In this document: one piece after another, positions 46,241 through 55,189 of the stretch
How positions within the stretch are numbered: the stretch's first letter is position 1
Layout of the letters: each line of letters opens with the position of its first letter
NCBI RefSeq assembly: GCF_000482325.1
Contig: NZ_AXVA01000019.1
Coordinates: 1 to 64,000, forward strand
Source of the DNA: Bacillus sp. UNC438CL73TsuS30
GTDB lineage: Bacteria; Bacillota; Bacilli; Bacillales; Cytobacillaceae
DNA length: 64,000 bases
Direction: 5' to 3'
Program-made: the position numbers and the translations under genes
Notes under the pieces: model-generated
What the model saw: only the letters and a program-made list of their open reading frames with translations
What the model was told of the DNA's origin: nothing
Database searches by the model: none

Positions 46241-46845
46241 ATTGGGGGTATTCGGTCGCTTTTTATGTTTTTATCATTAATCTTTGGCTCGATTCCAAGA
46301 ATGAAATTTCGGATGTTTGAACGATGAAGGTAAATTAAAAAAATTGAGAATAAGAGAAAGATGAGTTCAGACTCCAGTTTGGGAGATAAAAAAGCATAGG
46401 TAAGCATACTAAGGCCGACTGAGATGGAGCCAAAGAATACGTATTTGGTTAAAAAGATAACAGAAAAGAAGGTAAAATATGCAATGATAAATAAAGGAAG
46501 ATTGGCAATCAATAAAGCCCCTGCAGTAGTAGCAATCGCTTTCCCACCTCTAAACCCGGCAAAAATCGGGTAACAATGTCCCAAAACGGCTGCAAACCCG
46601 AAGAAAAGAGGCTCGTGGTCAAGATGGAGGTACAACGGCAGATAGGAAGCAGCCGCCCCCTTACCAGCATCAATAAGTAATACGAAAATCGCTGATTTTT
46701 TCCCCAAAACCCTTAAGGTATTGGTTGCGCCAGGATTTTTACTTCCGTGCTCACGAATATCAACACCGAAGATTAGTTTGCCTACAATTAAAGCGGTCGG
46801 AATACTTCCTATTAAGTAGGAAGCAAGTAGCAGCAACCAAAACAT
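46231..46845 (-). CDS. plsY: Glycerol-3-phosphate acyltransferase PlsY (probably a paralogue)
   Basis: 204 residues, about five membrane helices. PlsY motifs are present: SIPTALIVGK (motif 1), GSKNPGATNTLR (motif 2, glycine-rich) and GFRGGKAIATT (motif 3). It uses acyl-phosphate to acylate glycerol-3-phosphate in phospholipid synthesis. ATG 46845 is 9 nt from AAGGGA; the ATGs at 46854 and 46851 are too close. The divergence from the B. subtilis enzyme suggests a second copy, but the rest of the genome is not visible. Confidence 0.88.
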   Translation of the reverse strand: MFWLLLLASYLIGSIPTALIVGKLIFGVDIREHGSKNPGATNTLRVLGKKSAIFVLLIDAGKGAAASYLPLYLHLDHEPLFFGFAAVLGHCYPIFAGFRGGKAIATTAGALLIANLPLFIIAYFTFFSVIFLTKYVFFGSISVGLSMLTYAFLSPKLESELIFLLFSIFLIYLHRSNIRNFILGIEPKINDKNIKSDRIPPIKK

Positions 46846-46927
46846 TTGCATCATTCCCTTGTCTAAGTAATTATTCTATCTTTATTAAAATAGATTGATG
46901 GGCATTCTGTGGTGAAAGCATCTGAAT

Positions 46928-47002
46928 ATGAAACCAACGGATTTTGGTCAAGTTGCTAATAGCTATGCAAGATCAAGGGAGGATATTCCCGTAAATCGAT
47001 AG
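46928..47002 (+). pseudogene. N-terminal remnant of a SAM-dependent methyltransferase gene
   Basis: ATG plus 23 codons, then TAG. The peptide contains TDFGQVANSYARSREDIP, which resembles the start of class I methyltransferases of Bacillus (pattern FGxVAxxYAxxRxDxP) as I recall them. Nothing of the SAM-binding core follows. A terminator-like hairpin lies only 12 bp further, so start and end may have been joined by deletion. Confidence 0.5.
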
Positions 47003-47013
47003 AAGATCTGAAT

Positions 47014-47042
47014 GAAAAAGGCATGGATGATGCTCCTTTTTA
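47014..47042 (+). terminator. Terminator-like hairpin after the methyltransferase remnant
   Basis: AAAAAGGCAT and ATGCTCCTTTTT arms with a two-base bulge, 5-nt loop and T5. It may be the original terminator of the lost gene. Between it and dgkB (47043-47233) I see no gene. Confidence 0.45.
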
Positions 47043-47233
47043 GTGTAACAAGCTCTTTTTTTGCAAAAAAATAAAAAAACGTTATGATAGTAGACGGAAG
47101 TTTCAGGATACAATAGTCATTATGGCTATCGATAAGGATTGTAAGGCAGGGTGTTAATTGGTAGAATATAGAAGGTGAAACGAGACATCCAAAAAAGCCA
47201 ATTGTTGATTTCAAAAAATAGGATGATGATAGA

Positions 47234-48175
47234 ATGAAAAGAGCTAGATTAATTTATAATCCTACATCTGGGCGTGAGATTTTAAAACGTAATCTCCCGG
47301 AAATCCTTGCAAAATTAGAGACGGCCGGCTATGAGGCATCTTGTCATGCAACTACCGGTGCAGGGGATGCGACCGAAGCCGCACGGATTGCCGTGAAGCG
47401 TCGGTATGATGTAGTTATTGCAGCAGGCGGTGACGGAACGATTCATGAAGTAGTCAACGGTCTTGCAGAACAGGAATTTCGGCCAAAACTAGGGATTATT
47501 CCTGCTGGTACGACCAATGATTTTGCCCGCGCCCTGCATATTCCCCGTGATATTAGTGCAGCTGTCGATATTATTACAAAAGGGGATTTAATACCTGTAG
47601 ATATTGGCCGCATCAATGATAAGTATTTCATTAATATTGCTGGTGGCGGGAGAATTACGGAACTTACATACGAAGTGCCAAGCAAGTTAAAAACGATGCT
47701 TGGTCAACTGGCTTATTATTTAAAAGGTATGGAGATGCTTCCATCCATCAAGGCCTCTGAGGTTAGAATCGAATATGATGGAAAGCTTTTTGAAGGGGAG
47801 GCTATGCTGTTTCTAGTAGGGCTGACTAATTCAATTGGCGGGTTTGAGAAGCTTGCGCCTGACTCATCGATTAATGATGGCCTATTTTCATTATTAATTT
47901 TGAAAAAAATTAACCTTGCCGAGTTTGTTAGGGTGGCCACTTTAGCGATTCGTGGTGAACACGTTAATGACTCAAATGTCATCTACACACAGGCCAATCG
48001 GATCAAGGTATATTCAAATGAAAAGGTTCAATTGAATTTAGACGGTGAATTCGGTGGTTTGCTTCCGGCAGAGTTTGAAAATCTATATCGCCATTTGGAA
48101 GTGTTTGTTCCACTAGATGATATTCGCCCGCTTGACCGCCCGACAGATTGGGTGCCGGGAAAAAGATATAGCTAA
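47234..48175 (+). CDS. dgkB: Diacylglycerol kinase DgkB
   Basis: 313 residues. Soluble lipid kinase that returns diacylglycerol (from lipoteichoic acid synthesis) to phosphatidic acid. The nucleotide motif GGDGT is at 65-69, IIPAGTTNDFARAL near 94, and the family C-terminal block NLDGEFGGLLP is present. A weak RBS (GATGATAGA) precedes the ATG. In B. subtilis (yerQ) it is followed by yefA/rlmCD; here pncA, pncB and others lie between. Confidence 0.93.
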   Translation: MKRARLIYNPTSGREILKRNLPEILAKLETAGYEASCHATTGAGDATEAARIAVKRRYDVVIAAGGDGTIHEVVNGLAEQEFRPKLGIIPAGTTNDFARALHIPRDISAAVDIITKGDLIPVDIGRINDKYFINIAGGGRITELTYEVPSKLKTMLGQLAYYLKGMEMLPSIKASEVRIEYDGKLFEGEAMLFLVGLTNSIGGFEKLAPDSSINDGLFSLLILKKINLAEFVRVATLAIRGEHVNDSNVIYTQANRIKVYSNEKVQLNLDGEFGGLLPAEFENLYRHLEVFVPLDDIRPLDRPTDWVPGKRYS

Positions 48176-48207
48176 AAAATCCGTTCCTTTGGGAGCGGAT
48201 TTTTTAG
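48174..48207 (+). terminator. Terminator after dgkB
   Basis: AAAAAATCCGTTCC pairs with GGGAGCGGATTTTTT with one G-U, at the dgkB stop. Confidence 0.9.
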
Positions 48208-48283
48208 TGAGATAAAATAGAATTTTGTGTATAATGGATGAAAGACAGTAGTCAAGACAGGATTGTGAAGGAGTGAACGAAAT

Positions 48284-48835
48284 ATGTCAAAAAGAGCATT
48301 AATCAATATCGATTACACCAATGATTTTGTAGCAGAGAACGGTGCGTTGACCTGTGGTGAGCCAGGGCAGGCGATTGAGGAAGAAATCATCGCTTTAACA
48401 AAGGAATTTATTGTAAACGATGATTATGTTGTTTTTGCCATTGATGTTCACGACAAAGGGGATGAATTCCATCCCGAAACAAAATTGTTTCCGCCGCATA
48501 ATTTACGGGGAACCGATGGACGGCATTTGTTTGGTGGGCTGCAAACAGTTTATGAAGAGAATAAGCTTCATGATCATGTTGCTTTTATGGATAAGACTAG
48601 ATATTCTGCATTTGCCGGTACTGATTTAGAGATTAAGCTACGTGAACGGGGAATTACAGAGGTGCATCTTGTTGGGGTCTGTACCGATATTTGTGTCCTG
48701 CACACAGCAGTTGATGCCTATAATAAAGGTTTTAAAATTGTGGTCTATAAAGAAGCAGTGGCTTCTTTTAATCAAAAAGGACATGAATGGGCTTTAGGGC
48801 ATTTTGAACAATCGCTTGGCGCTATGGTTAAATAG
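48284..48835 (+). CDS. pncA: Nicotinamidase PncA
   Basis: 183 residues, same length as B. subtilis YueJ. Hydrolyses nicotinamide to nicotinate. The catalytic triad is Asp10 (NIDYTNDF), Lys104 (MDKTRYSAFAGT) and Cys137 (CTDICVLH); metal ligands Asp54, His56 and His72 are visible. The ATG follows GAAGGAGTG. The next gene, pncB, uses its product. Confidence 0.94.
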   Translation: MSKRALINIDYTNDFVAENGALTCGEPGQAIEEEIIALTKEFIVNDDYVVFAIDVHDKGDEFHPETKLFPPHNLRGTDGRHLFGGLQTVYEENKLHDHVAFMDKTRYSAFAGTDLEIKLRERGITEVHLVGVCTDICVLHTAVDAYNKGFKIVVYKEAVASFNQKGHEWALGHFEQSLGAMVK

Positions 48836-48895
48836 TCATTAAAATGGTAGAATGATTAAAATGTTGAAAATGCTCTTGCAGCAATTCGGAGGTCT

Positions 48896-50362
48896 ATGAT
48901 GAAACACATTTATCATGATGATAGCTTAACTTTACATACGGATCTGTACCAGATTAATATGACTGAGACTTATTGGAAAGACGGAATACATAATAAACGT
49001 GCAGTCTTCGAATTATTTTTCCGAAAACTTCCATTTGGGAATGGCTATGCTGTTTTTGCAGGATTGGAAAAAGTGATTCAATATATTCAAGGCTTCCGTT
49101 TTAGTGAAGAGGATTTAGCGTATTTAAAAAATGAAGTTGGTTATGAGGATGACTTTTTAAGCTATCTTAAGGAGTTAAGATTCACAGGAACGATTCGCGG
49201 GATGAAAGAAGGAGAGCTTGTCTTTGGTAATGAGGCGATCCTTCGTGTAGATGCTCCATTAGGGGAAGCACAATTAATTGAAACGGCCTTGCTTAACATT
49301 GTGAATTACCAAACATTGATTGCGACCAAAGCATCAAGGATTAAACAAGTTGTTGGCGATGAAGTGGCGATGGAATTTGGGACACGACGGGCACAGGAAA
49401 TGGATGCTGCCATTTGGGGAACAAGAGCGGCCTATTTAGCAGGATTTGAAGCAACAAGTAACGTCCGAGCGGGAAAGCTGTTTGGAATCCCAGTGTCGGG
49501 TACCCATGCCCATTCGATGGTACAAGCTTATAAGGATGAATACACTGCTTTTCACAAATATGCCGAAGCCCACAAGGATTGCGTTTTTTTAGTTGATACT
49601 TATGATACGCTTAGGCTGGGTGTGCCAAATGCGATTAAAGTGGCAAAGGAATTAGGCGATAAAATTAATTTCATTGGAATCCGCCTTGATAGCGGTGACT
49701 TGGCCTACTTGTCAAAAGAAGCGCGTAAAATGCTCGATGAGGCAGGCTTTGAAAAAGCAAAGATCTTTGCATCGAGCGATTTGGATGAGTATACAATCAT
49801 AAACTTAAAAGCCCAGGGTGCGAAAATTGAAAGCTGGGGAATCGGTACGAAACTGATTACAGCATACGATCAGGCGGCGTTAGGTGCTGTGTATAAAATT
49901 GTGGCAATTGAAAATGAGCAGGGGGAAATGGAGGATACAATTAAAATTTCCTCTAATCCGGATAAAGTGACGACACCGGGCATGAAGAAAATTTACCGAA
50001 TTATTAATAATCAGAACAATCATGCTGAAGGGGATTATATTGCGATGGAGGATGAAAAGCTGCCGGAAAGGCGGTTGAAGATGTTCCATCCTACCCATAC
50101 GTATATGAATAAGGTCGTCACGAACTACACGGCAAAAGAGCTTCATGAAGATATCTTTGTAAAGGGTGATCTTGTGTACGAAATTCCATGTCTGGAAGAG
50201 TCACGGGAATATCTGAAACAAAACCTTAACGCTCTTTGGCCAGAGTACAAGCGGACCATGAACCCAACAGATTACCCAGTCGACCTAAGCCAAAAATGCT
50301 GGGATAACAAGATGAAAAATATTGAAGAAGTAAAAGAGAAGGTTGCAGAAATGCAGGAATAA
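48896..50362 (+). CDS. pncB: Nicotinate phosphoribosyltransferase PncB
   Basis: 488 residues. Joins nicotinate and PRPP to nicotinate mononucleotide for NAD salvage. Visible are LHTDLYQINMTETYW at the start, EFGTRRAQEMDAAIWGTRAA, SGTHAHSMVQAY with the catalytic His, and IRLDSGDLAYLS in the PRPP site. Two adjacent ATGs (48896 and 48902 frame region) follow CGGAGG; the first is in the SD range. Forms a pair with pncA. Confidence 0.94.
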   Translation: MMKHIYHDDSLTLHTDLYQINMTETYWKDGIHNKRAVFELFFRKLPFGNGYAVFAGLEKVIQYIQGFRFSEEDLAYLKNEVGYEDDFLSYLKELRFTGTIRGMKEGELVFGNEAILRVDAPLGEAQLIETALLNIVNYQTLIATKASRIKQVVGDEVAMEFGTRRAQEMDAAIWGTRAAYLAGFEATSNVRAGKLFGIPVSGTHAHSMVQAYKDEYTAFHKYAEAHKDCVFLVDTYDTLRLGVPNAIKVAKELGDKINFIGIRLDSGDLAYLSKEARKMLDEAGFEKAKIFASSDLDEYTIINLKAQGAKIESWGIGTKLITAYDQAALGAVYKIVAIENEQGEMEDTIKISSNPDKVTTPGMKKIYRIINNQNNHAEGDYIAMEDEKLPERRLKMFHPTHTYMNKVVTNYTAKELHEDIFVKGDLVYEIPCLEESREYLKQNLNALWPEYKRTMNPTDYPVDLSQKCWDNKMKNIEEVKEKVAEMQE

Positions 50363-50372
50363 GTTCTATTAG

Positions 50373-50399
50373 GCGCCCCTTTGGTAAGGGGCGCTTTTT
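50373..50399 (+). terminator. Terminator of pncAB
   Basis: Perfect GCGCCCCT/AGGGGCGC stem (50373-50380 with 50387-50394), T5. Confidence 0.93.
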
Positions 50400-50403
50400 G
50401 ATG

Positions 50404-50437
50404 AAAAAACAGGAACTGGGGTGTAGTTCCTGTTTTT
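50404..50437 (-). terminator. Terminator of the ykhA operon
   Basis: A 13-bp perfect stem (50405-50417 with 50425-50437). On the minus strand it is followed by T6, and it lies about 60 bp past the stop at 50500. It can also serve the plus strand (T5). Confidence 0.8.
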
Positions 50438-50499
50438 CCTTTGCAGAGGTGGAATTTAAATTCCGTTAAGGGGAAGACCTTTGCTATATCCTAAAAGTA

Positions 50500-50871
50500 T
50501 TATTGAATACTTGAGGACCCAACTAATGATTCGGGCTCATGACCCAGTATAAGCTGACTAATTTTAGAGTAGCCAATCGATTTAAAATCGGTAAACATTT
50601 GCTTTAATACCTCGATATCAGCATCCGTTACTAATTTTTGTAACTCTCTTTTATAGAGTCTAAGCACAGAGCCGTAGACAAACTTAGGAGTATGTTCTCC
50701 CGGATCTTCTCCCATAATTAAGCATCCCATATAGTGATATTTAAATTGAAATGCCCGGGTAAGGTTAATCATATCCTGGAATTTTTCAAAAAGACCTGGA
50801 TATTCCTTTTTTAATGTTGCAAGTACTTCTTTTGCTTCAGTTAATTCATCAAGGCTTGATAAAGTAATCAT
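50500..50871 (-). CDS. Conserved-looking protein of unknown function
   Basis: 123 residues, no signal peptide, no membrane segment, mostly helical and charged. Sequence features: ITLSSLDELTEAKEVLATLK at the start, and YHYMGCLIMGEDPG in the middle. I do not recognise the family. It starts at 50871, where its ATG shares one base with the TAA stop of the thioesterase gene; GGAGGAG upstream is the RBS. The tight coupling suggests a link with the thioesterase or simply operon packing. Confidence 0.7.
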   Translation of the reverse strand: MITLSSLDELTEAKEVLATLKKEYPGLFEKFQDMINLTRAFQFKYHYMGCLIMGEDPGEHTPKFVYGSVLRLYKRELQKLVTDADIEVLKQMFTDFKSIGYSKISQLILGHEPESLVGSSSIQ

Positions 50872-51404
50872 TATTTCTCCTCCTCTTCTGTGTCCCAAGG
50901 TTTTTTAAGTGATATATATGCAGCTAATTCTTTTGATTTTTTTCTTCTGATTTTCCGGATTTCAGCACGTTCTTTTGCGGTCTTATAAAGGAATATTTCT
51001 TCCTCTGTTTCAGGAATAACACCAGGAACTTCTACCGGGCGTTTATTTTCTCCTAAGGCAACAAAGGTTAGAAAAGCGGTTGCTGCAATTCGGCGTTCAC
51101 CGGTCATGATATCTTCGGCAATGACTTTGCAGAAGACTTCCATTGATGTTTTTCCCGTATAGGTAACAAATGATTCGACACAGACTGAATCTGTTTGGTG
51201 GATTGGGCATAAGAAATCGATGGAGTCGGTTGAAGCTGTTACACATTCTTTTTCCCGGGAATGTCTTCGTGCAGATAGGGTTGCGGCATCATCGAGCTTT
51301 TTCATTAAAACTCCGCCGAATAACGTATTATAGTTATTTAAATCGCAAGATAATACTTGTGCAGTATTAATGATGCGGCTCTCTTTTACTTTTTTTGCGT
51401 TCAT
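50871..51404 (-). CDS. ykhA: Hotdog-fold acyl-CoA thioesterase (YkhA type)
   Basis: 177 residues. Hydrolyses acyl-CoA thioesters. Family blocks NYNTLFGGVLMKKLDDAAT (with the catalytic Asn/Asp region), ASTDSIDFLCPI and GERRIAATAFLTFVAL are present. The C-terminal 40 residues are charged (KIRRKKSKE). Start ATG 51404 has GGACGCAACC upstream, a weak SD. In front of it is the 215-bp spacer before array B, which could hold the promoter; no clear box stands out. Confidence 0.88.
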   Translation of the reverse strand: MNAKKVKESRIINTAQVLSCDLNNYNTLFGGVLMKKLDDAATLSARRHSREKECVTASTDSIDFLCPIHQTDSVCVESFVTYTGKTSMEVFCKVIAEDIMTGERRIAATAFLTFVALGENKRPVEVPGVIPETEEEIFLYKTAKERAEIRKIRRKKSKELAAYISLKKPWDTEEEEK

Positions 51405-51619
51405 CTAGGTTGCGTCCTTTCAAGTTGGAATATAGTCTGTTGAGGGTTAGCACTATTTCCAAGTGGTTAAAGGGTTTTTCTTGCATTTACAAGTGTACGC
51501 TCGGCTGCAAAGTAAGTAAAATGGTTATATTTTATCAGTAGTATAGCTTTTATCTATGTAAATGCTTTCAGTTATGCAGAAACGGTTATGGTTTGTTATT
51601 AAAGGAATTAGGAAATCGT

Positions 51620-52240
51620 GGTGTTGAGCGTTCGATGCCCGAGCAGATAAAAAAAGGGCGTCCGTGGTCACCGAGAGAAGGTGTAGATGCCAGAGCAGAT
51701 AAAAAAAGAGCGTCAGCGGTCATCGACAGAGGCCGAAGATGCCCGAGCAGATAAAAAAAGAGCGTCAGCGGTCCCCGAGAGAGGGTGTAGATGCCCGAGC
51801 AGATAAAAAAAGAGCGTCAGCGGTCATCGATAAAGGCCGTAGATACCCGAATTAATAAAAAAGAGCGTCAGCGGTCCCCGATAAAGACCGTAGATGCCCG
51901 AGCAGATAAAAAAAGAGCGTCGGCGGTCCCCGAGAGAGGGTGTAGATGCCCGAGCAGATAAAAAAAGAGCGTCCGTGGTCCCCGAGAGAGGGTGTAGATG
52001 CCCAAGCAGATAAAAAAAGAGCGTCAGCGGTCCCCGATAAAGGCTGTAGATGCCCGAGCAGATAAAAAAAGAGCGTTCGTGGTCATCGATAAAGGCCGTA
52101 GATGCCCGAGCGCATAAAAAAAGAGCGTCAGCGGTCCCCGATAAAGGCCGTAGAAGCCCGAATAAATAAAAAAAGAGCGTCAGCGGTCCCCGATAAAGAA
52201 CGTAGATGCCCGAGCGCATAAATAATGAGTGGCAGCGGTC
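51620..52240. repeat. Tandem array of 52-bp repeats (array B)
   Basis: Twelve copies of a 52-bp unit with GATGCCCGAGCAGATAAAAA, then GAGCGTCAGCGGTC, then either CCCGAGAGAGGGTGTA or ATCGATAAAGGCCGTA. The GATG anchor falls at 51634, 51686, 51738, 51790, 51842, 51893, 51945, 51997, 52049, 52101, 52153 and 52205; every step is 52 bp except one of 51. The unit aligns along its length with that of array A. Not a CRISPR: there are no unique spacers. Minus-strand open frames across it are an effect of composition. Confidence 0.95.
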
Positions 52241-52271
52241 ACTGAGAGAGACCTTAACCTAAATATCGCAC

Positions 52272-53171
52272 CTATTTGTGATAATGTTTTACAAGTTCTT
52301 TTTTCGTAAACTCAAGCCACTCTTTCGCCACATAAGAAAGATATTGGTTCTTCCCCCAAATGATCGCCAGATGCCAGCTGATGGAAGGATTAACAACTTT
52401 AATCGCTTTTACGTTTGGATTTAAATCCTTGCACACACTTTCCGGCAATAGGGAAACTCCAAGCTTATTGGCAACCATCTCTTCAATAAAAGACCGCTGT
52501 GAACTTTCAGAGATTATATGCGGGTTAAAGCCCACACTATTACAAGAAAGAATAATCCGGTCGTTTAAGGCAAAATCCTTATTAAATAAAATAAACGCTT
52601 CATTTTGTAGTTCGACCAGTTCAACCTCTGAACGATCAGCAAACGGGTGAGAAGGGTGGAGGATAAGATTCAAATCCTCCTCCATAAAAGAAAAATGCTC
52701 AAAAAGTTCATTTTTCGTCGGAAGCACAATGATACCGACATCAAGAAGATTGTTGGCCACATCCTCCTCAATCTTCTTTGAGCCATCCTCAACTAATTGA
52801 AAGGTGATACCCGGATATTTTTCATGAAAGCTGCCAACAATTTTAAGGAAAATAGCCGCGTCAAAAATCGGCGGCAATCCAATCCGGATATGCCCTTTTT
52901 TAAGTCCTAATAAATTATCTAGTTCTGTTTCTAAATTATTAAAAGCTTTATCAATTAATTTTGCCTGCTCAAGGATTACCCGCCCGGCATCCGTTAACGT
53001 TAATTGCTTGCGGGAACGGTCAAAAAGCTCTACTCCCAGTTCAGTTTCAAGATTTTTTATCATCTTACTGATCGTAGGCTGTGTAATAAACAAATGTTCA
53101 GCCGCACGGGAAAAACTATTGAAATTTGTTACTTCAATAAAATATTGTAAATGTTTAATATCCACGATCAT
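52272..53171 (-). CDS. LysR-family regulator, CidR (YwbI)-like
   Basis: 299 residues. N-terminal winged HTH (HLQYFIEVTNFNSFSRAAEH, then TQPTISKMIKNLETELG), then a periplasmic-binding-type effector domain (GHIRIGLPPIFDAA; ISWHLAIIW). Closest by eye to CidR, which controls cidABC holin-like genes in response to acetate; no cid genes lie here, so the target is open. The start is near 53171 (ATG, GCAGGTG upstream) or the GTG two codons later. Divergent from rlmCD. Confidence 0.85.
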   Translation of the reverse strand: MIVDIKHLQYFIEVTNFNSFSRAAEHLFITQPTISKMIKNLETELGVELFDRSRKQLTLTDAGRVILEQAKLIDKAFNNLETELDNLLGLKKGHIRIGLPPIFDAAIFLKIVGSFHEKYPGITFQLVEDGSKKIEEDVANNLLDVGIIVLPTKNELFEHFSFMEEDLNLILHPSHPFADRSEVELVELQNEAFILFNKDFALNDRIILSCNSVGFNPHIISESSQRSFIEEMVANKLGVSLLPESVCKDLNPNVKAIKVVNPSISWHLAIIWGKNQYLSYVAKEWLEFTKKELVKHYHK

Positions 53172-53301
53172 GCACCTGCTTATGTTGAATGGTTTAGACT
53201 TATTTTACTTCTAATCGGCTTAATCCGCCATGTGCCCTTCGTATTCCAATCGATAATATGATACAATCTTGCTAGTCAAATCGGAGAAAAGGAAGAATTA
53301 A

Positions 53302-54672
53302 ATGAGCAAAACATTACCCGTGAGTAAAAATGAATATATAGATGTAGTTTTTGAAGATTTAACCCATGATGGAGCAGGAGTAGCTAAAGTGGATGGATAC
53401 CCGCTGTTCATTCCGAATGGACTGCCTGGAGAAAAGGCAAAAGTGAAGGTAATTAAGGTGAACAAGGGCTACGGTTTTGGACGATTAATCGAGCTTCATG
53501 AAAAAAGCCCCTACCGGGTTGAAATCGACAGCAGTGAGGCCCATAAGTACGGTGGCTGTCAGCTTGAACACATCAGTTATGAAGGGCAGCTGAAGTATAA
53601 GGAAAATTTAGTACGCCAGGTACTTACCCGAATCGGAAAGCTCGAGGACGTGAAGGGTCACCCAATTTTAGGCATGGACCATCCCTGGCATTACCGTAAT
53701 AAAGCACAGGTTCCGGTTGGAGAAAAAGATGGAAAACTGATTTCTGGCTTTTTTAAGCCAAGAAGCCATGAAATTGTAGATACGAATGAAAGTTTAATCC
53801 AGCTTCCGGAAATAAATGAGGCTGTTCAAGTGGTAAAAGAGATCTGCGGTGAGCTTCAGATTCCTGCCTATCAGGAGGAAACGCATAAAGGGGTTCTTCG
53901 CCATATTATGGCGCGGTATGGCCGAGAAACCGGTGAGTTAATGGTCGTTATCATAACAAGGACACCGGATATCCCACAGAAAAACAAGCTTGTTGAACGA
54001 ATTGTGGAACGGCTGCCGAAGATTAAATCGATTGTCCATAACGTGAATTCGAAGCGGACAAACGTCATTCTCGGTGAGAAAACAACCGTTTTATGGGGTA
54101 ATGAAGTTATTTACGATTATATTGGCGATGTAAAGTTTGCAATTTCGGCCCTTTCTTTTTATCAAGTGAATCCTATTCAAACCAAGGTGCTATATGATAA
54201 AGCTCTGGAATATGCTGGGTTGACCGGTGATGAAAATGTTATCGATGCATATTGCGGCATTGGAACGATTTCTTTATTTTTAGCGCAAAAGGCGAGAAAA
54301 GTCTTTGGAGTGGAAGTGGTTCCGGAAGCGATTGAAGACGCAAAACGAAATGCTGCTTTAAACGGTTTTACCAATGCAGAGTTTGCAGTTGGGGAAGCGG
54401 AAGTGGTAATCCCCAAGTGGTATAAGGAAGGCAATACAGCCGATGTGTTGGTTGTCGATCCGCCGCGTAAAGGCTGTGATGAAGCTCTGCTGCAAACGAT
54501 TATTGAAATGAAGCCGAAAAAGGTTGTCTATGTATCCTGCAACCCGGCAACATTGGCGCGGGATTTACGGATTCTTGAAGATGGGGGCTATAGAACGGTG
54601 GAAGTCCAGCCGGTGGATATGTTTCCGCAGACAACACATGTTGAGACGGTCGCACTGCTGGAGTTGATATAA
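53302..54672 (+). CDS. rlmCD: 23S rRNA (uracil-C5)-methyltransferase RlmCD-like, Fe-S ligands missing
   Basis: 456 residues. An N-terminal TRAM domain (about 8-68) and a C-terminal Rossmann methyltransferase domain: [22 protein letters not shown] with the nucleophile, and [12 protein letters not shown]. In relatives an Fe-S cluster is held by four Cys (C-x5-C-x2-C plus one distant). Here only Cys86 in GGCQLEH remains; the others read Ser77, Tyr83 and Ser164. The cluster is therefore probably lost, though the catalytic part is intact. ATG 53302 follows AAGGAAG. Confidence 0.93.
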   Translation: MSKTLPVSKNEYIDVVFEDLTHDGAGVAKVDGYPLFIPNGLPGEKAKVKVIKVNKGYGFGRLIELHEKSPYRVEIDSSEAHKYGGCQLEHISYEGQLKYKENLVRQVLTRIGKLEDVKGHPILGMDHPWHYRNKAQVPVGEKDGKLISGFFKPRSHEIVDTNESLIQLPEINEAVQVVKEICGELQIPAYQEETHKGVLRHIMARYGRETGELMVVIITRTPDIPQKNKLVERIVERLPKIKSIVHNVNSKRTNVILGEKTTVLWGNEVIYDYIGDVKFAISALSFYQVNPIQTKVLYDKALEYAGLTGDENVIDAYCGIGTISLFLAQKARKVFGVEVVPEAIEDAKRNAALNGFTNAEFAVGEAEVVIPKWYKEGNTADVLVVDPPRKGCDEALLQTIIEMKPKKVVYVSCNPATLARDLRILEDGGYRTVEVQPVDMFPQTTHVETVALLELI

Positions 54673-54677
54673 CGAAA

Positions 54678-54727
54678 TAAACCCTTGGAAATGGCTTATT
54701 GACGGCATTTCCGAGGGTTATTTTTAT
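54678..54727 (+). terminator. Terminator after rlmCD
   Basis: AAACCCTTGGAAATG pairs with CATTTCCGAGGGTT (about 54679-54693 with 54706-54719), then ATTTTTA. Confidence 0.88.
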
Positions 54728-54811
54728 GTTGGGGTTCAAGATAGGATCGGAATTTTTGGTGGGCTTTGGTATGTGAGTGGAATGTTGATACTAGTAAAGT
54801 TCTTCTTGCTT

Positions 54812-55084
54812 CTATGCCTCGTTAAAATAAACATCACCTAAATAAAAAACCATTTCGTTTTCGTGTTCAACAAGTGTTATGTGTTCACATAAATGTAGAA
54901 AATCTATAGCTAATTCAAAATTATCGTGAAGTTGAATATGATAGAATTTTATCTGAGAAGAGAGGTGGAAAAATGCTAAAACGGCAATAATAATTTTTAC
55001 TATTTTTGAAATCTAACTTCCATTCCAATTAATCTGTAATTTTCCCCATTTATTTTCGTCATTTAAAGCCCGCTCACATGCCAT
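54812..55084 (-). pseudogene. Broken reading frame of unknown function
   Basis: On the minus strand an ATG at 55084 opens 23 codons (ACERALNDENKWGKLQ), then meets an in-frame TAG at 55013-55015. The same frame then runs open for 66 codons to TAG at 54812, with protein-like content (FYHIQLHDNFELAIDFLHLC, then EHENEMVFYLGDVYF). No start codon supports the second part alone. It looks like a gene broken by a stop, or by a shift near 55005. I do not recognise the family. Confidence 0.45.
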
Positions 55085-55189
55085 CTATTAAAAACTTTCT
55101 GTTAATATGCTGAAGGAATATATTTATGTATATCTGGAATAAAGGGGAATATTGTCAATCTGGATCGAAGAAAAAAAGGAGGATTATTA

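Noticed and set aside
47013..47075. 20-codon frame starting MKKAWMMLLF
   Set aside because: It overlaps the terminator-like hairpin and has no RBS; most likely chance.
51824..52219. Minus-strand open frame of 131 codons across array B
   Set aside because: Same reason as for array A: repeat composition, frame change with each unit, no start signal.
51620..52240. CRISPR array
   Set aside because: All 52 bases of the unit are conserved, there are no unique spacers, and no cas gene is nearby.
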